Positions 12,711-25,932 of a DNA stretch of 64,000 bases are shown in pieces. The translations under genes and the position numbers were made by a program. Under the pieces are notes generated by a model. That model was not told where the DNA came from and did not search any database. It saw only the letters and a list, made by a program, of their open reading frames with translations. The stretch lies in assembly GCF_002078875.1 (NCBI RefSeq), contig NC_034411.1:48915620-48979619 (forward strand), written 5' to 3'. Numbering within the stretch: the first letter of the stretch is position 1; every line of letters starts with the position of its first letter. The DNA comes from Numida meleagris (taxonomy: Eukaryota; Chordata; Aves; Galliformes; Numididae).

Positions 12711-15700
12711 GTATGTGTGATAGTTTCTTATTGCTGGCTTTGCTGTAGGATTTGATACAGTACAGTACAGTGATTTGTTGACATTAACTTACTTGTATCC
12801 CTCCACACTTCTAATACAGTACAAAATATTTACATATCTTTGAAACTTTTTGATGTGATTTTGAGAATTATATTGGTTTTAGCTTATTTAAGGAAAATTG
12901 AATTCCTTTGTGTAGCTAGTTGCTCTTTTTCATGATCTTCTGTTTCTGAGGATAGAAATGAAATACTTGATTGCTCTCTCCTCATGCTGTTTACTTATGA
13001 ATGTGATGCGTCTTTCACTCTCAAAACTTCCCTGGATGTGAAAACGTACAAAGAGAAACGCCCCTGTGTCAGTGATGGCAGTTTTGGCAACACAACAGAA
13101 GCAAGGAAAGCTGACTGTTCAGTGTGTGATTGGTTTCTGATTCTCTACTAGTGGCATAAAAAGCTTCGCTCTTCAGTGTGGTTAAAATGGAAAGCTAAGA
13201 AAAGCGATCTTCAGCACTGATGTGAGCTATTTTGGAGTGAAGAGAAGATAACTAGGACTCCTATTATAAACAGACTCACTTCGAATAGAAAATTTGAAAA
13301 AGACATGTAGTCTTAGCATCTTCCAACACTTCTAAAAACATAAGGTAACACTGGTGGAAATCCGTTACTGACTACCACTTAGTAAGCTGTATCCAAAAAC
13401 ATTTCCTGATGATCTCTATACCTCAGATAATTTTAAATATAAAGAATGAGAAGATTTGGGGTGATTTTTCTCTTATCTAATGGAAAACTGCAAAGCAATA
13501 TGCATTTCACCAAAATAACATCACCTGGCACCAGCTGTGAAGGCTGTTGCTTCAAAAAACTTTACAAATCTCTGAAAGACTTAACACTTGTATACTCTTT
13601 TATGATCTGTCCATGAAGTAATATCAGACAACTATTATTTTAATTCATAATAGGTATTTCTTTGTCACTATGTTTGAAAGCTAGTGAAAGTATTTGTTTC
13701 AGTCAGAGAAGGTGAATGGAAGTCCTGTCAAAATGCGCAGTGGCTCAGACTGTCCGCAGTTGCTGCAAATTACTTAGAAGCAGTTCAAGCTGTGTCTCAA
13801 CTTGTTCTTTTAAAATGGTCACTCAGACTCCTTTGCAAATTACGGCAGGTTGAAGGTGGTTGCTGTGTGCAGTTTTCCTCTCGCCACTGTTAGTCTCTTA
13901 GGCACTACTTGAGACGATAATTAGCGAGAGAAATCTCCTTTCTCTTTCTTGTCATATTTGACTTAATATTACATATTCTTCATGGTGAATGTATACAAGC
14001 ATGAATTGATATATATGTACATACATGTATTTATGTATATACAAAATTGTAATTAGCCAGAGATTAAACATGAATGTAGTTTTAAAATATATAGTTTCCC
14101 CTGCTGACCTGGGGATATGATATTCAAAGCTTACATATACGGAGAGAGGGCCTTGGCTAACTGTAACAATTGGTCCAAGTGCTCTGTAGATAACTGCAAA
14201 ATTTGGCTCCAGAAAATATATTATTTGCAAGTCACACTTCAACAGTTGTGCTCTGGCGAGTTTTGATAAATAATGTAGTGTTTTTACAGGAAATGTCCCA
14301 ATCTGAGTTATGAGGCCACTCGTTCTGACAACTTATAAGTGAGTGTGCGCAGTGCTGTTAGTTTATCTTTTACTAATTTCCGCATATTTCCATGTGTATG
14401 CAGTGTGCATATAAATAAGTATGTACACCCAGACTTACATGCCTATGCAGCAGGGAGAAGGAGAAGTTGAAGAAGCATGCAGCGGTCCTACCACCGACCT
14501 CCATCACCAGGGCTGGAAGGCAGCCAGCAGCAGCACTTGGATAGCTGGAACATGTCAGGGTTGAGAAAGCTTTATCCGTTGAATGTTTTACGGCCTTTGT
14601 GCCCTTGTTTTCCTAATTTCGTGTACTCTGTGATGAAAACAAAACCCCAGACGTTTCCATTAATCACACTTTACTCCATGCAAAAAGTTGAATGGTCTTT
14701 TTCTGATGGCTGTAAGGAGAAAAACATGTTTTACAGGGTACATACATGCAAGTAACTTTGTTATGTGCGACTGTACTTTGACTAGCAGCTCAAATGACAC
14801 TTTTGTGAAAAGCCAGCTTGGATTCTTTTTCTAATAATTTTAAAGCCCATCTCCCAACTCATCAGTAATACTACGCTCAGTCATACAAGTCCATTGCAAT
14901 TGCAGGAAACTCGCAACTGGCTTTCAAGGAGCCCTTTTCCTGACAGTGAGTCAAATTGTATCCATTCCTTTCCCTGCAAATATAATGGAGTCAACGTTTC
15001 TTAAGGAGAGAAAATAACTCAGTGAAGGATCCAAGTGTAAGTGATAGTTATTCATTATCATGGCTTTAAGTAGGCTTCCCTTTTGTGAATAAGAGCCAGC
15101 AATGCCAAACCAAACATTCTAGTTTTTATTTTTTTTGGTCTAGCTTTCCAGAACAGTTTACAGATGAGGGGAAAAATATCTTTTCTTCTTGTTTACTTAT
15201 TACAAAGTGGATGAACATTCAGGACAGTGCTGACATTTTGTCTTTTTCTAAGTATGATCTACTTTGGAAGTTTTGCTTTGTGCTGTCTTTTTTTCCCCCG
15301 TACAACAATGTACAAAGTTATTTCTTCAAAACTATATAGTGAAGCCAAATATATTACAAGCATTTTATTTAAGAGGTAAAACAGCATAATTAGAGTTGTT
15401 GCATACTAATCACTATTACTAGCAAAACTAAAGAAAACTGCTCCTTGAAAAATGTATGCATAAGATAAATCACATAAGTTGTGATTTTAGTTTGGTACAG
15501 TTGGCATTTTAGTTTGGTTTCTATTTTTCCCTACCTTTCTTTCTGGGAGACTTTCAGTAAGTTGGAGTGGAGTGGAGAGAAGAGACCCCTAAAATAGATG
15601 GCTCTAAAATGGATGCATCTCTATTTATATTCTCATAATGCATTGAGATATTTAGTAGGATTTGAGGATTTACTTTTGGATGCACCCTCTCTATTTCTTA

Positions 15701-18700
15701 AACTGTCTGCAACTGCGGTTTCAAGGTTTTACTAGTTTAGGGAGACTTTGTTCCCTGTCTCAGTGTTTTGACTCTGGCCGTACTCAGAATGAAAATAGTT
15801 ACGAATTTTATTTGTCTCATAGATATTATCTTTTCTACTGACCTTAAAAATATCAAAGAACTTCTCTTTAAGAGGGCTATGAAGCCTTCATATAAGACAC
15901 AATAAAATAAACAAACCCAGAAAAACTTTAGTTATTATCATAATTCTATGATTTCAGGAGAGGCTACCCTAAATAGTATGCACAGTCAGATGTCCTCACC
16001 AAGGTGACAGCAATGTTGCTTGCCTTTTTCTATATAGTAAGTGTGACAATGTTAGTGAGCTCTAGCTGGTTGTCAAGAAATGCTCTGGAGCAGAAATGGA
16101 TATATGAAAATGAAGTGCCATAATGTGAAAGGCATGCAGACATGTTGAGTATGTTACTATGTGAGAACAAAATTCTTCAGATGTGTTTGAATCTGCACAT
16201 AGGAATGGGTTTGAGTTCATTTAATGTTTTGTGTATACCTTGCATTCATTGTCATTTAACTTTCTTGCTGAGATTGCATTCTTTGTGTTGCAACAGCACC
16301 TTTTATTCCTTGCAGCTTGTTTTCATTTCATTTCCTCCTCTAGTTAAATGTGCAGCGGAATGATGAATTTGCACAACAGTGGTCTTTTCCAGGACAGAAC
16401 ATAGCGATATCCTAAGCATAGGGATCAAGCAAAAAGAGAAGCGCCTTAAGTGCTACCACACAACTTCCATAACAGAAAAGCAATTTGCAGCAGACTTAAA
16501 GCCTGTGAAAGCAGGTATCAGGTATTAGCCAAATCAGCACCTCTCCCATTGTATGAAGTTCAGGGCTTTGAAAAGGAATTTGTGCAACTCTGAGATCAGT
16601 GCTGCTGAAATTCTTTCCCTTCAGGTGCTTTTCCATAACCATGAGCGCTATAAAGCAACTTGTATTATTGCTGGAATTTGACAGGTTCTTATCCAGCTAT
16701 GGAAGGAGGTTTTTTTGTGATTGCTTTACTGGTTGTGTATTTTTTTTTCCTCTTTTCTTTTTTTTTATTTTCCTTTGGAAACAGAGACCTTGTGCATCTG
16801 TAGTTGTTTTTGAAACTTTTCTTATGAGAAAGTGCACCTTACAAGGAGGGCAGATGGCACTGAAGAGCAGATTTCTTTGAGTAAGTGATAGTAGTAGTTG
16901 GTAGCTATGTCTTGCTACTGACTCTGCTTGTATGGCCTGTGTTAGGGTTTCTCTATAACTCTGTAAATATTTTGTGGCTGACATCTTTGTCCTGGTTTTC
17001 ATTTTTTCCTTCAGAGTGTGTTTCAGGAACGCCCTGTGCTAAGCTATCTCACTCAAGTCTGTCTATTTTCTCAAGCTCACCTTCAAAAGAAGGTGTCCGT
17101 TGTGTCGGACTATGTGCACAAGTAAAATGTGATTTTGCTTGTTTGTATGGTTTTTTTTTTTTTTAACTTTTCTCAAGACCAAGGAGGGCTGCTGAGATTA
17201 ATTTCACTGTACAAATGTATGAGAGAAGTAAGGTGTGTTTATGTATTTTGAAAAAATATAGAGTTCTTAGAATAGAATTCTAGTTTATTCTGATGATAGA
17301 AAGTTTTGAAATAAACAAAAGGTGATAGAATGGCTCAGCTAGTAGGCTATCTAAACTCAGATCCAGACTTAAGCACTTAGCAGGACAAATCAGACACCAG
17401 AAAGCTGTAGGGATTTGTAGCACTTGCTTGGCATGCTGACCAGAAGGGACAGGCAGTTTCAGCTGCACAAACTTGGTTTGTTTTTTTCACTGTAAGCAGT
17501 AGCTAGTGCCACCTGTGGGAGCTTTGCTGGTACAGGTGGTGTTAGGAAACCAGATGGGAATGTGCTATCAGAACTTTGCGTCACCACAGGAGAGGTATTA
17601 GGGTTTTTTTTTTTTTTTCTATCAGTTTGCTGGGGTATGACATGATTACAGGCAGCATAGGTCTGATCTCTAAGCAAGGTTACATGTTCAGAAGGTGATA
17701 TTTTCAGGAATACTTACTAACAGATTATCTTTACAAGATAAAAATGATAGTGGTTAATTATACTAAAATAATTTCGTATAATCTGCACTAAAATGACTTG
17801 AGTTAGAAAACTGCTGCTTCTGCTGAGTTTCTAAATGGCTATGCTCTCTGCAGAGTCAACATATCAGAAGTAAATACATGTATTTCACCGTTAAAACCTT
17901 GTATCTTTCTGCTTAGGCTTTGAACTGACACTCCACACTGGCATTTGGGAGTGTACAGGTTATTTGATGGAATGTCAGTGGAGGTTTTGATCCCACAGAA
18001 GTCCCTGCAGAGAAGGCTTCCTCTTTGTTTCCCTTGGCAAGGCAGCAGCATATGGTGGTGTTAAGTAAGGAGTCTCACATCGTGTTGGGACACCAACCAA
18101 ATGTCTCTTCAAGAAATTCATTCTGTACAAAGTTTGAAGGAGAAGATTCCGTGTCATGTTCCCTCCTAGACCTCATATCCTCTGATACTTTGCAAAAATT
18201 TGCTCTCTTGATTAGTAAAGTGAAACACAATGATTAGTTGCTAAACTCGATCTTTTAGTGGGTTTGAAAAACCATTGCCAAGTCTTGGGGCAGGACTCGA
18301 AATGGATTCAGAGCTGCAGGAGAGGCTGGAGGAGGAAGATGTATGTGTAGCAGTTAAACCGCAGAGGAGCCAACCAGCTCATTCCTTTTGCTGGAACGTT
18401 TGTGATGCTTTTCAGATTCAAAACCAGTGAATTACAGCAAACCAAAATGAAAGTGACAAGGGGAATTCTGTGATTTGGTCTTTGCTTGAGGGGAAAGAGT
18501 TGGGTATTTTTGGCTGCAGCTGCAGTTTGAACAATTGACTCCAGAAACTAGGCAGAGAACGCTGTAGCCTTGTGCCGTTTTGAACAAAGGTGGAGGAGAG
18601 GTTATGTTGCCATGACTTTCACTGATAGGGCAAATGAGATGCAAAGAAAGTTTTGTTCCTTCTAGTCAGTGTAGTTCAGATGATTTTGTTCAAACCAGCT

Positions 18701-21700
18701 CATCTCTTGGTACAGTTGCTGTAGTGTCACTCTTGCAGCCTTTTTTTTTGTGGGAAATGAGGTGCTAGGGAGACCTGCTTTGGCTGTGGGACATCTTATC
18801 CCCTTCTCCTCAGCCACAAAATAGGGCTTGGAATGCTTCAGTGTGTGTTTTGATGCAGGGGAAAAAAAGGCTGAGAGATTTTTGTGGGAGAGAACTGTAG
18901 GAGAAGGGAAGCAGTAACTCACACCCACATCCAGAGCTCTGCTGGAAGGGAATGAAAGGAGCCATTAGAATTCTGTGCAGTTTTGAAGAACTAAATGCTA
19001 ACTTGAAACAACACTTTAATCTTAAACAAGTACTGCTATGTTTCTTAGAAAGATTGAGTGATGATGGTGCATAGGCACATCAGCAAGGCTTAATGGCATG
19101 CAGTGTCCTCATAATTTCTGTCCTTTCTTTCCATGATATTTAGAGTTTCTTTCAGTGTCATCTCTTGGTTCATGTGAAAGAACTGTGTTAGTGTTCGCAT
19201 GCGATCTAGCTTTCATGGTTTATGTGACCTTGGATCAAAGCTATTCTCATGGGTTTCAGAGCAGTAATGCTTCTGGTCCAGAAGGGAATTTGAAGGCAAA
19301 CAAATTGCTAAAAACTGTATCTAGGACGGATGTTCTTATTCTCTAACAAAGACGTATGCAGCCTTTAACAGCAAAATGTCAAGTTCTGGTTGCACTACTG
19401 TGGGTGAGATTTTTGCAATAGCTTTCCTTGGAATCTGGAGTTCGTCCTGTAGCCTGTGACTTTCGGAGTGCTGTTTTTGGTCATCCGAGTGATACAGCTC
19501 TCAGAAACACATCCACCTGAGAAGTGTATCACTCTGTGCAGGCTGTGTGTGGACATCTGAACTTTCTTGTTAATTTGCAGAATATTTTGCATCAAGAAAA
19601 CTACAAATAGTCCCTTTGTCCCAAGCTAGTCTTACACTTTTTTTTTAAAGTTGTTGCAGGAAGAATTCATCCAAATGTTACTTAAAAATAAAAGAGCAGA
19701 TGGTTTTACTATTTACAGTGTTGTGTGTAATATGGAACAACAGGAATTCTGCTGTTTCACATGTATTAATCTGTATTTGTGGCTGTTTAATCTATGAAAT
19801 GCTACATCTGAAAATAAAAGACGATATTTTAAAGGAATACCCCTGCTGATCATGAATAAAGCGGCTACAGCAGGAGCAGGTCTTAATATTAGTAATGCTG
19901 GTTGTGCCTCTGGAAGACTGGAAAGAAATGCATTGCCTATTTAAGGCTCTGAGTGTTGAAAGGTTTCGAAGAAATCCAATCAGCTTCTTTGAATGTGATC
20001 ACTTCCAGATCTTTGGAACAGATGCAGCATAGAGGCTAGTGATGTGACACAAAGGAGGAGGTTCTGGTTAGATTTTGGTTGGTGATGTTAGTTGTTCAAC
20101 ACAAATACATATTTGGGTTCCATTCATACCACTGCAAATAATGTTGTGATCAGCAATAGTATCTTTCAAGATGCTTGACAATTTTTTAGAGTACAGCAGT
20201 AAGTTGCTAAGAGAGCAAAAATAGAACAGAAATCTTGTCTCTAGTGAGAATTACTCCATGAAATTTAAAAATTCAGTACTTCAGTTTATAGTTATTTTCA
20301 ATAGCTAGGAAATATTATACTTATATATTTTTGGCAAGGCATGGTCAGTTTAAGAGACCAGGACTGTACTTGTCTGTGAAGTACAGGTATTGCGTATTTT
20401 TCCACAGCATGCATTTTTTTGAAATATTTTACTATCAGTTGTGTTCTATAAATTTGAACATTTTCTCATGAATTTGGTTATTACATGTTATTGATTTTGA
20501 CTCTGTGTTTAAAGGGAATAAAGTCTTATATTTTTCATAAAATCAAAATTAAAAAAAAAGTCATTTTTTAAAAGAAGGATTTTAAAAGCAAACCAATCTA
20601 CTAAAAGGAACAACGAATCTCTTGAATTAGGACCTCCCAATATGCCTATTTGGGTGGCCCTGGATGATTATGGCCTGTGAAAATGCATGGTCATACGTCT
20701 GAATATTTTTGGTTACTCTTAAAAGATTTGCCTAATTAAGAAATGTAAATGGTAGGGCTGTGTTTATTCATAAGTTCTGAATACGTACATATTTCAAGTT
20801 CTCTTTCTGGGATGCTCTGTGGAAAAACTGCTTAGGCAAAAGCACCAAGTACCTCGTGGATGATGGGAATAGCTGGGCCAAAGGTGCAGAGACAATTTAA
20901 AGATGTGTTGATAATTATATTAAGAATTTTTGGAAGGATCTAACAGAAATGGTTTTTATGGTCCTTCATATGATTGGTCCTGAAATCAGTAGTACCAGTA
21001 ATAATAACCCAAAGTTTGCAATAAAGCTATTTGAATAAATGGAGCTTGATTGTTTGGCAAGAGCAAAAGAATTATGTGCATTCTTTTACATCTTGCTAGG
21101 AAGTTTTTACTCCAAGTGGTGCTTCTCTGCTGCATTTTTACATCAGCCCTACATAGCCCTATTGTGAAAGGAGAAACTTACATTTCTGCTGATGAATACT
21201 ATTTATCAAAGATTTCCTTCCTAGATTAAAATGATGAACTTCATTATTCCTTTACTGATTTATTTATAAACATATGGTTTTTGAGTCATTGAAACTTGGC
21301 ATGTTACAGGAAAAGGGGGCAGAGTTCTGTGTTTCTTTAAATTTCTTCCTTCCAATAGATTTACTATACCTCTCAGAGAATAAAACAAAAGCAAAACAAA
21401 CCTTAAAGGAAATACGTTCATCTGCATTATGTGAAGAGAAAACTTGGTTACTTGTTAAAATGGCTAGGAGTGATGAAGTTGTCCTTTTTCTCATAAGGGA
21501 AAAAAAACTGTGGATTTTCCAGTTTAGTATATTTTGCAATTTCTAGCTACAGTATGGAAACAATTTGCATTAATGATAGAGAAAGGAAGGAAAACAGATT
21601 TTTTAGATTGTAAAATACGTAATTTCCATGTTTTTAATGAATTCTCTTAAAATACTGTTCTGTGTCACATAATTGACTTCACTTTACAGATGGAACTTGA

Positions 21701-24250
21701 AAAATTACTCACAATGCTATAGGATAATGCTGAAGACCATGCTGGTAGTGTCAAGTCTGCATGCCATTGAACTGTTTTGATGTTCCTAATCTCCTGTGCA
21801 ATTTAGAAAAAAACGGGGAATGGCAACACATTTCCTAGGCCGTTTCTTTGCTGAAAACCATTACAGATAGTGAAGTGTTTCTAGATGATATTCTGAAGAT
21901 GTGTTTTTTGAGGAACACAACTGACTTTCTTCAATGTGGTATATACTTGCTATATCTTATTGTAGTGCAGAATTGCTAAACTGGAAAATCTGTGAAGAGC
22001 AATTTGTGGGATAGGAATTTTCAAATTTCCTCATATTGTCTGAATAAATTTTTGAAGCAGAGCACTACTGTAACTATGGGAAGTCTGAGCCTGTTCAATT
22101 AATACCCTTTGTGTGCAGTAATTAAATGATCCTGCTTTCAATTTACCGTTCTGTTGCTGAAAATGCCAAGATCATTCAGTGCCCATTTGAACCCTGTTGG
22201 ATTTTGTGCAGGAAATGATAGGTCGTGCTTGACAGAGAGATGAACACAGGCACTCCATTAAATTCATGATGAGTGAGTGTTGGTAGGTGTCCTACTTTAA
22301 GAGTAAATCTTTCTGATACTGACCTTGGATGACAAAAAAGCAAGGGGATAACTTCTTCACAAAATTGGGTAGAAGAAAATGTTGGCCTACATTAGGCAAG
22401 GAAGCTTGTACTTGCATAAATAAAAGCTGGGGCAGAACAGGCCAGAAAAAATAAGTTATTGCCACTTTTATGTCATTAATCTGTCAGTAAGTTACTCTCT
22501 GAGCATTTTCATGGTGAAATCTACTTGCATATTTACGTTAATTCTACGCAACCCAAAACAATAAAAAAAAAACAGAAAACAAATACACAAATATCCATGT
22601 TTTATTATTTTAAACACGCAGCACCCTGAATTTGCAATACAAAACAATTTATTTAAAATGTAGATTTTATAGAAACCATTTATTTTAGTTTGAAATGAAT
22701 CACAGAATTAGATACACACTGTTGTTATTGGTGTGATTTCTTAGTTCAAATGTACCATAGGATTAACTAGTTTCTAGCATCTTTTCTAGTCAATCACTGA
22801 GTGAGTGGAATTATGAAGTGATACAATATTCACAAATATGTATTGCATCATTGAATATATAGGGTTGGATGAGCTTGCCAAGTTTTAGAGCTAGTTGATG
22901 TATTAATTCTAGCTGACTGCTTAGTGACGATAAGCACAGATAATTAACTTGGAGGAATTTGTTTGAGCAATAGACTATTCTTTTAATACCGTTTGGTGTG
23001 TATGTTTCATTTTTTCAGCAAATTTATAAAGGAATTTTGGAGACCGTTAAATATTTATAGTTACCTCAATTCTCTGTTGAGGACATACACATTTATTCAC
23101 TTTGTGACACTGTCCCACTGTCATTTGTGAACTCGGGTGCAAGGACTTTTAGAAGGGATTATCTAACATACTGTAAGCATTATCACTATCAATTTTAGGG
23201 AGCAGAGAAAACTTTTTGGCTAGGTCCAAATGTTTGGTATGTGTCATGTTCTGCAAATGGAGCACCTGAGTTAAGGACAAAGTTGCTTCATCAGCGGTAA
23301 TTCCTGAGAAAGAGCTGAGAGATTTTATCTTGAGTAGAGATGAACTGGCTGATGTAGAAAGTCACATGCAGTGGAGTTCCTATCAGCTAAATATGAATTA
23401 GCTGAACTAATGAAATCTTAGGATGTGTTAGTGGATCAGAGCTTTAGATGTGTCTACTGTATCTCTAAACTTTGAAAAATACGTGAATAAAGTATGACAA
23501 ATATAATTGCATAGGTTAGCACACCTGAAATTCTAATAGTGACTTAAATTGCTTAAGAAATCCTACATTTTCGGTATAGTTTGCATATTGTAAACTCAAT
23601 TCCTTTATTGGATGCTGGTGTAGAAATGTTTTAATTCGAGTTTCGGTGATAGGATTCAAAACTGGACATATGAATTTGAGAGCAAAGTAATTGCACAGGA
23701 AATAAAATGTTTATCTTTTATTACTATTCAGTCTCTGCTTTACTGGAGGATGGGTTTGGGAGGTCTCCCAGAACCTTGTGTCTGACGAGCGTCTAAATTC
23801 TATGTGGAATCAGCTCTGTTGTGTCAACAGTGCTAGAAACAGGAAAGTTCAGCAAATTCATTAACTTCAGCAGCACGTGGGTGTAAGCAACTCTTTTGTC
23901 CCAGTTCATAGACTTCCAGCTAGAAACTCTCTCTTGACTGAGTGGAAATAACCAAGCTTAAAGACTGAGATCTACCAGATGTAATTAGTGCTTTCAGTCT
24001 ACTATTGTGATTTATGAAAAGGTCCTTTTGTGCTTACCTATTAATAAATACCACTGTATTTATTCACATCCGCATTACATTCTACTGAACAGTATTGTAG
24101 ATAAAGTCTAGGGAGTTTTATTTATTTACGTATCTTACATCTAAACATGGAAATGATGAAATCTGAAAATTCATCCTGCATGGGGCAGTGGAGTGCCCAA
24201 CTGCAATGTTCTGATTTTGATTGAGATGAAATTTATTTTATGTCCATTAG
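12711..24250. other. Long non-coding stretch, probable intron
   Basis: No supported gene in 11.5 kb. It holds an AT-dinucleotide-rich patch (about 14008-14045), poly-T runs (16741-16770, 17150-17164, 17604-17618), and AT-rich stretches at 22560-22700. A 96-nt pseudoexon at 16785-16880 has its only open frame ending in a stop. No CR1, LTR or RNA gene was recognised. Confidence 0.5.
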
Positions 24251-24325
24251 GGTTTACTAAGCCTGTCTCTGCTGAGATGCCAGATAAAACACCAGGTGGT
24301 GCAGAACCTGTCCCCAGGAGTGAAG
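24251..24325 (+). CDS. Probable internal coding exon, unidentified gene
   Basis: Seen: the acceptor TTTATTTTATGTCCATTAG ends at 24250. Then come 75 nt and a near-perfect donor GAAG|GTGAGTA at 24326. The exon is visibly GC-richer than its surroundings. In phase 1-1 it reads FTKPVSAEMPDKTPGGAEPV then PRSE, a hydrophilic Pro-rich segment like a disordered linker. In phase 0-0 a second frame is also open (GLLSLSLLRCQIKHQVV and on), so the frame is not proven. It contains an ATG at 24277 with G at -3, so it could instead be a first coding exon (MPDKTPGG...). At 75 nt it is frame-neutral and could be skipped without a frameshift. I could not name the gene. It is the best exon candidate in the window. 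Confidence 0.55.
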
Positions 24326-25724
24326 GTGAGTAGTTTTCTTTCCTTCAGAAACCTTTTATTTCCATGAAGAGTCATGATTTTTGAGAAAAATTGAAAATTA
24401 AAATGTTTCTTTTTTCTGACCTTAACCTTGAGAGAGAGTTGAGATGACTTAGTCTGAACATATTATCTTAATAGCAGTAAATTTTCACTTTTTTTTGTGT
24501 GATCTTTCTCCTCCTCCCTGACTCATTATCCTCAATAATACTGCAGTGCATAAAGACACCTAGGGAGAACCAGTGGGCTGCTAGGATTGCGCCTTCGGAG
24601 AAGTTTTATCCCATTTAAATAAGGAGCTCTTGTGGAATAAGGTCCAATTTTTGTATGGGACACTTAAGCCTCATAAAACCTAAGCTGACAATTGTGAGAT
24701 GACTGATACAAAGAGGAAGTGTGTATCAGCAACTTCTCTTGAAACAGGGAAATCTTAAAGCATTCAAACATTCAATCTTTCTGAGAATTAGACACCTTTG
24801 AAATTCAGCAAGTCCAGACACTGCCTTGAGGATCTTGTTCAATACCTTGTGAGTTTTAGACTATTTGCATCTTAAAAAGGTGTAATGGAATGTAAAAATT
24901 AAGCAAATCTTGCAAAATATTCACAGAGCTTTCAAGGTGGCCACCAACTAAAGAAAACTTTGGAGTAGAAGGACACTTGTTTGCATGGCTGAGTGGTGGC
25001 ATGGGGTTCAAGGACAGAAAATGAGGGTCTTAAATGTACAAATATCTGTATGCTTGTTTACTGGTTTTGCCTGAGATACAGTTCATTTTCTTCATAGTAG
25101 CTGATATGGTGCTACATTTTGAATTTGTGGAGGAAACAGTGCTGATACCACACCAATGCTTTAGTTGTGTCAGACCAGTGCTTGCATAGAGCCAAGGACT
25201 TCTCTGCTTCTCATGCTGCCCTGCCAGTTAGGAGGCTGGCTTTGCACAAGAAGCTGTGAGGAGACAGAACCAGGACAGCTGACCCCAAATGATCCAAAGG
25301 GATATTCCATACCACATGGTATCATGCTGAATAGTAAAACTGGAGGGGGAAGTTTGCCAGGGCTGTCATTGCTTGGGGAAGAACTGGACTTTGGTAAACT
25401 AGTGGTGAAAAATTGCTTTTCTTAATTTTTAGTTTTTCTTTTTTTTTTTTCCCTTCTATTTTCTTATAAACCTGTCCTTATTTCAATGCATGAGTTTTCT
25501 TATTTTTGCTGTTCTGATTCTCTTCCTGCCGGGGCTACTGAGAGAGCAGCTCTGCAGGGCTACACTGGCTCCTGAGGTTAACCTACAGCACATGGGCAAG
25601 GTGTTTCGATTACTCTTGCAAGACTGGCTTCACGTAGACATATGGTGGCTGCTATGAAACTGAATGTATAACTTAATAAAGCACAGGTAATGAAAATGTT
25701 GCAGTAGAAAAGTATGTGTGCTGT
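24326..25724. other. Non-coding stretch, probable intron
   Basis: No gene is supported after the donor at 24326. A T-rich run lies near 25436-25452. The 86-codon open frame at 25165-25425 has no splice or protein support. Confidence 0.5.
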
Positions 25725-25932
25725 ATTCCTGAAACTGGGGCACTGGAATATGTTGCCCAGAGAGGTTGTGGAGTCTCCTTCTATGGAGACATTCAAGACC
25801 CATCTGGACTCCTCCTACCTGTCTGACGTATTGTAGGGTACAAGCTTAGGCGGGGAGGTTGGACTCAATCTCTTGAAGTCCCTTCCAAAACCTGAAATTC
25901 TGTAATTCTGTGTGATTCTGTTCTTCTGTGTG
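25725..25932 (+). mobile_element. CR1 LINE 3' end fragment
   Basis: Seen: the sequence GGGGCACTGGAATATGTTGC is followed by the CR1-like GAGACATTCAAGACCC and a GGTTGGACTCAATCTCTTG block. It ends in repeated ATTCTGTAATTCTGTGTGATTCTG tail units. The tail type and the GACGTATTGTAGGGTAC segment differ from the 8.3 and 30.5 kb copies, so this is another CR1 subfamily. About 200 bp remain, with no open frame. Confidence 0.9.

Noticed and set aside
15945..15956. ATTCTATGATT, resembling a CR1 tail
   Set aside because: No CR1 sequence on either side; a short chance match.
16785..16880. 96-nt exon-like segment with strong acceptor and GTAAGTG donor
   Set aside because: The only open frame ends in TGA at the last codon; the others stop early. 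The T-rich acceptor is common in this DNA.
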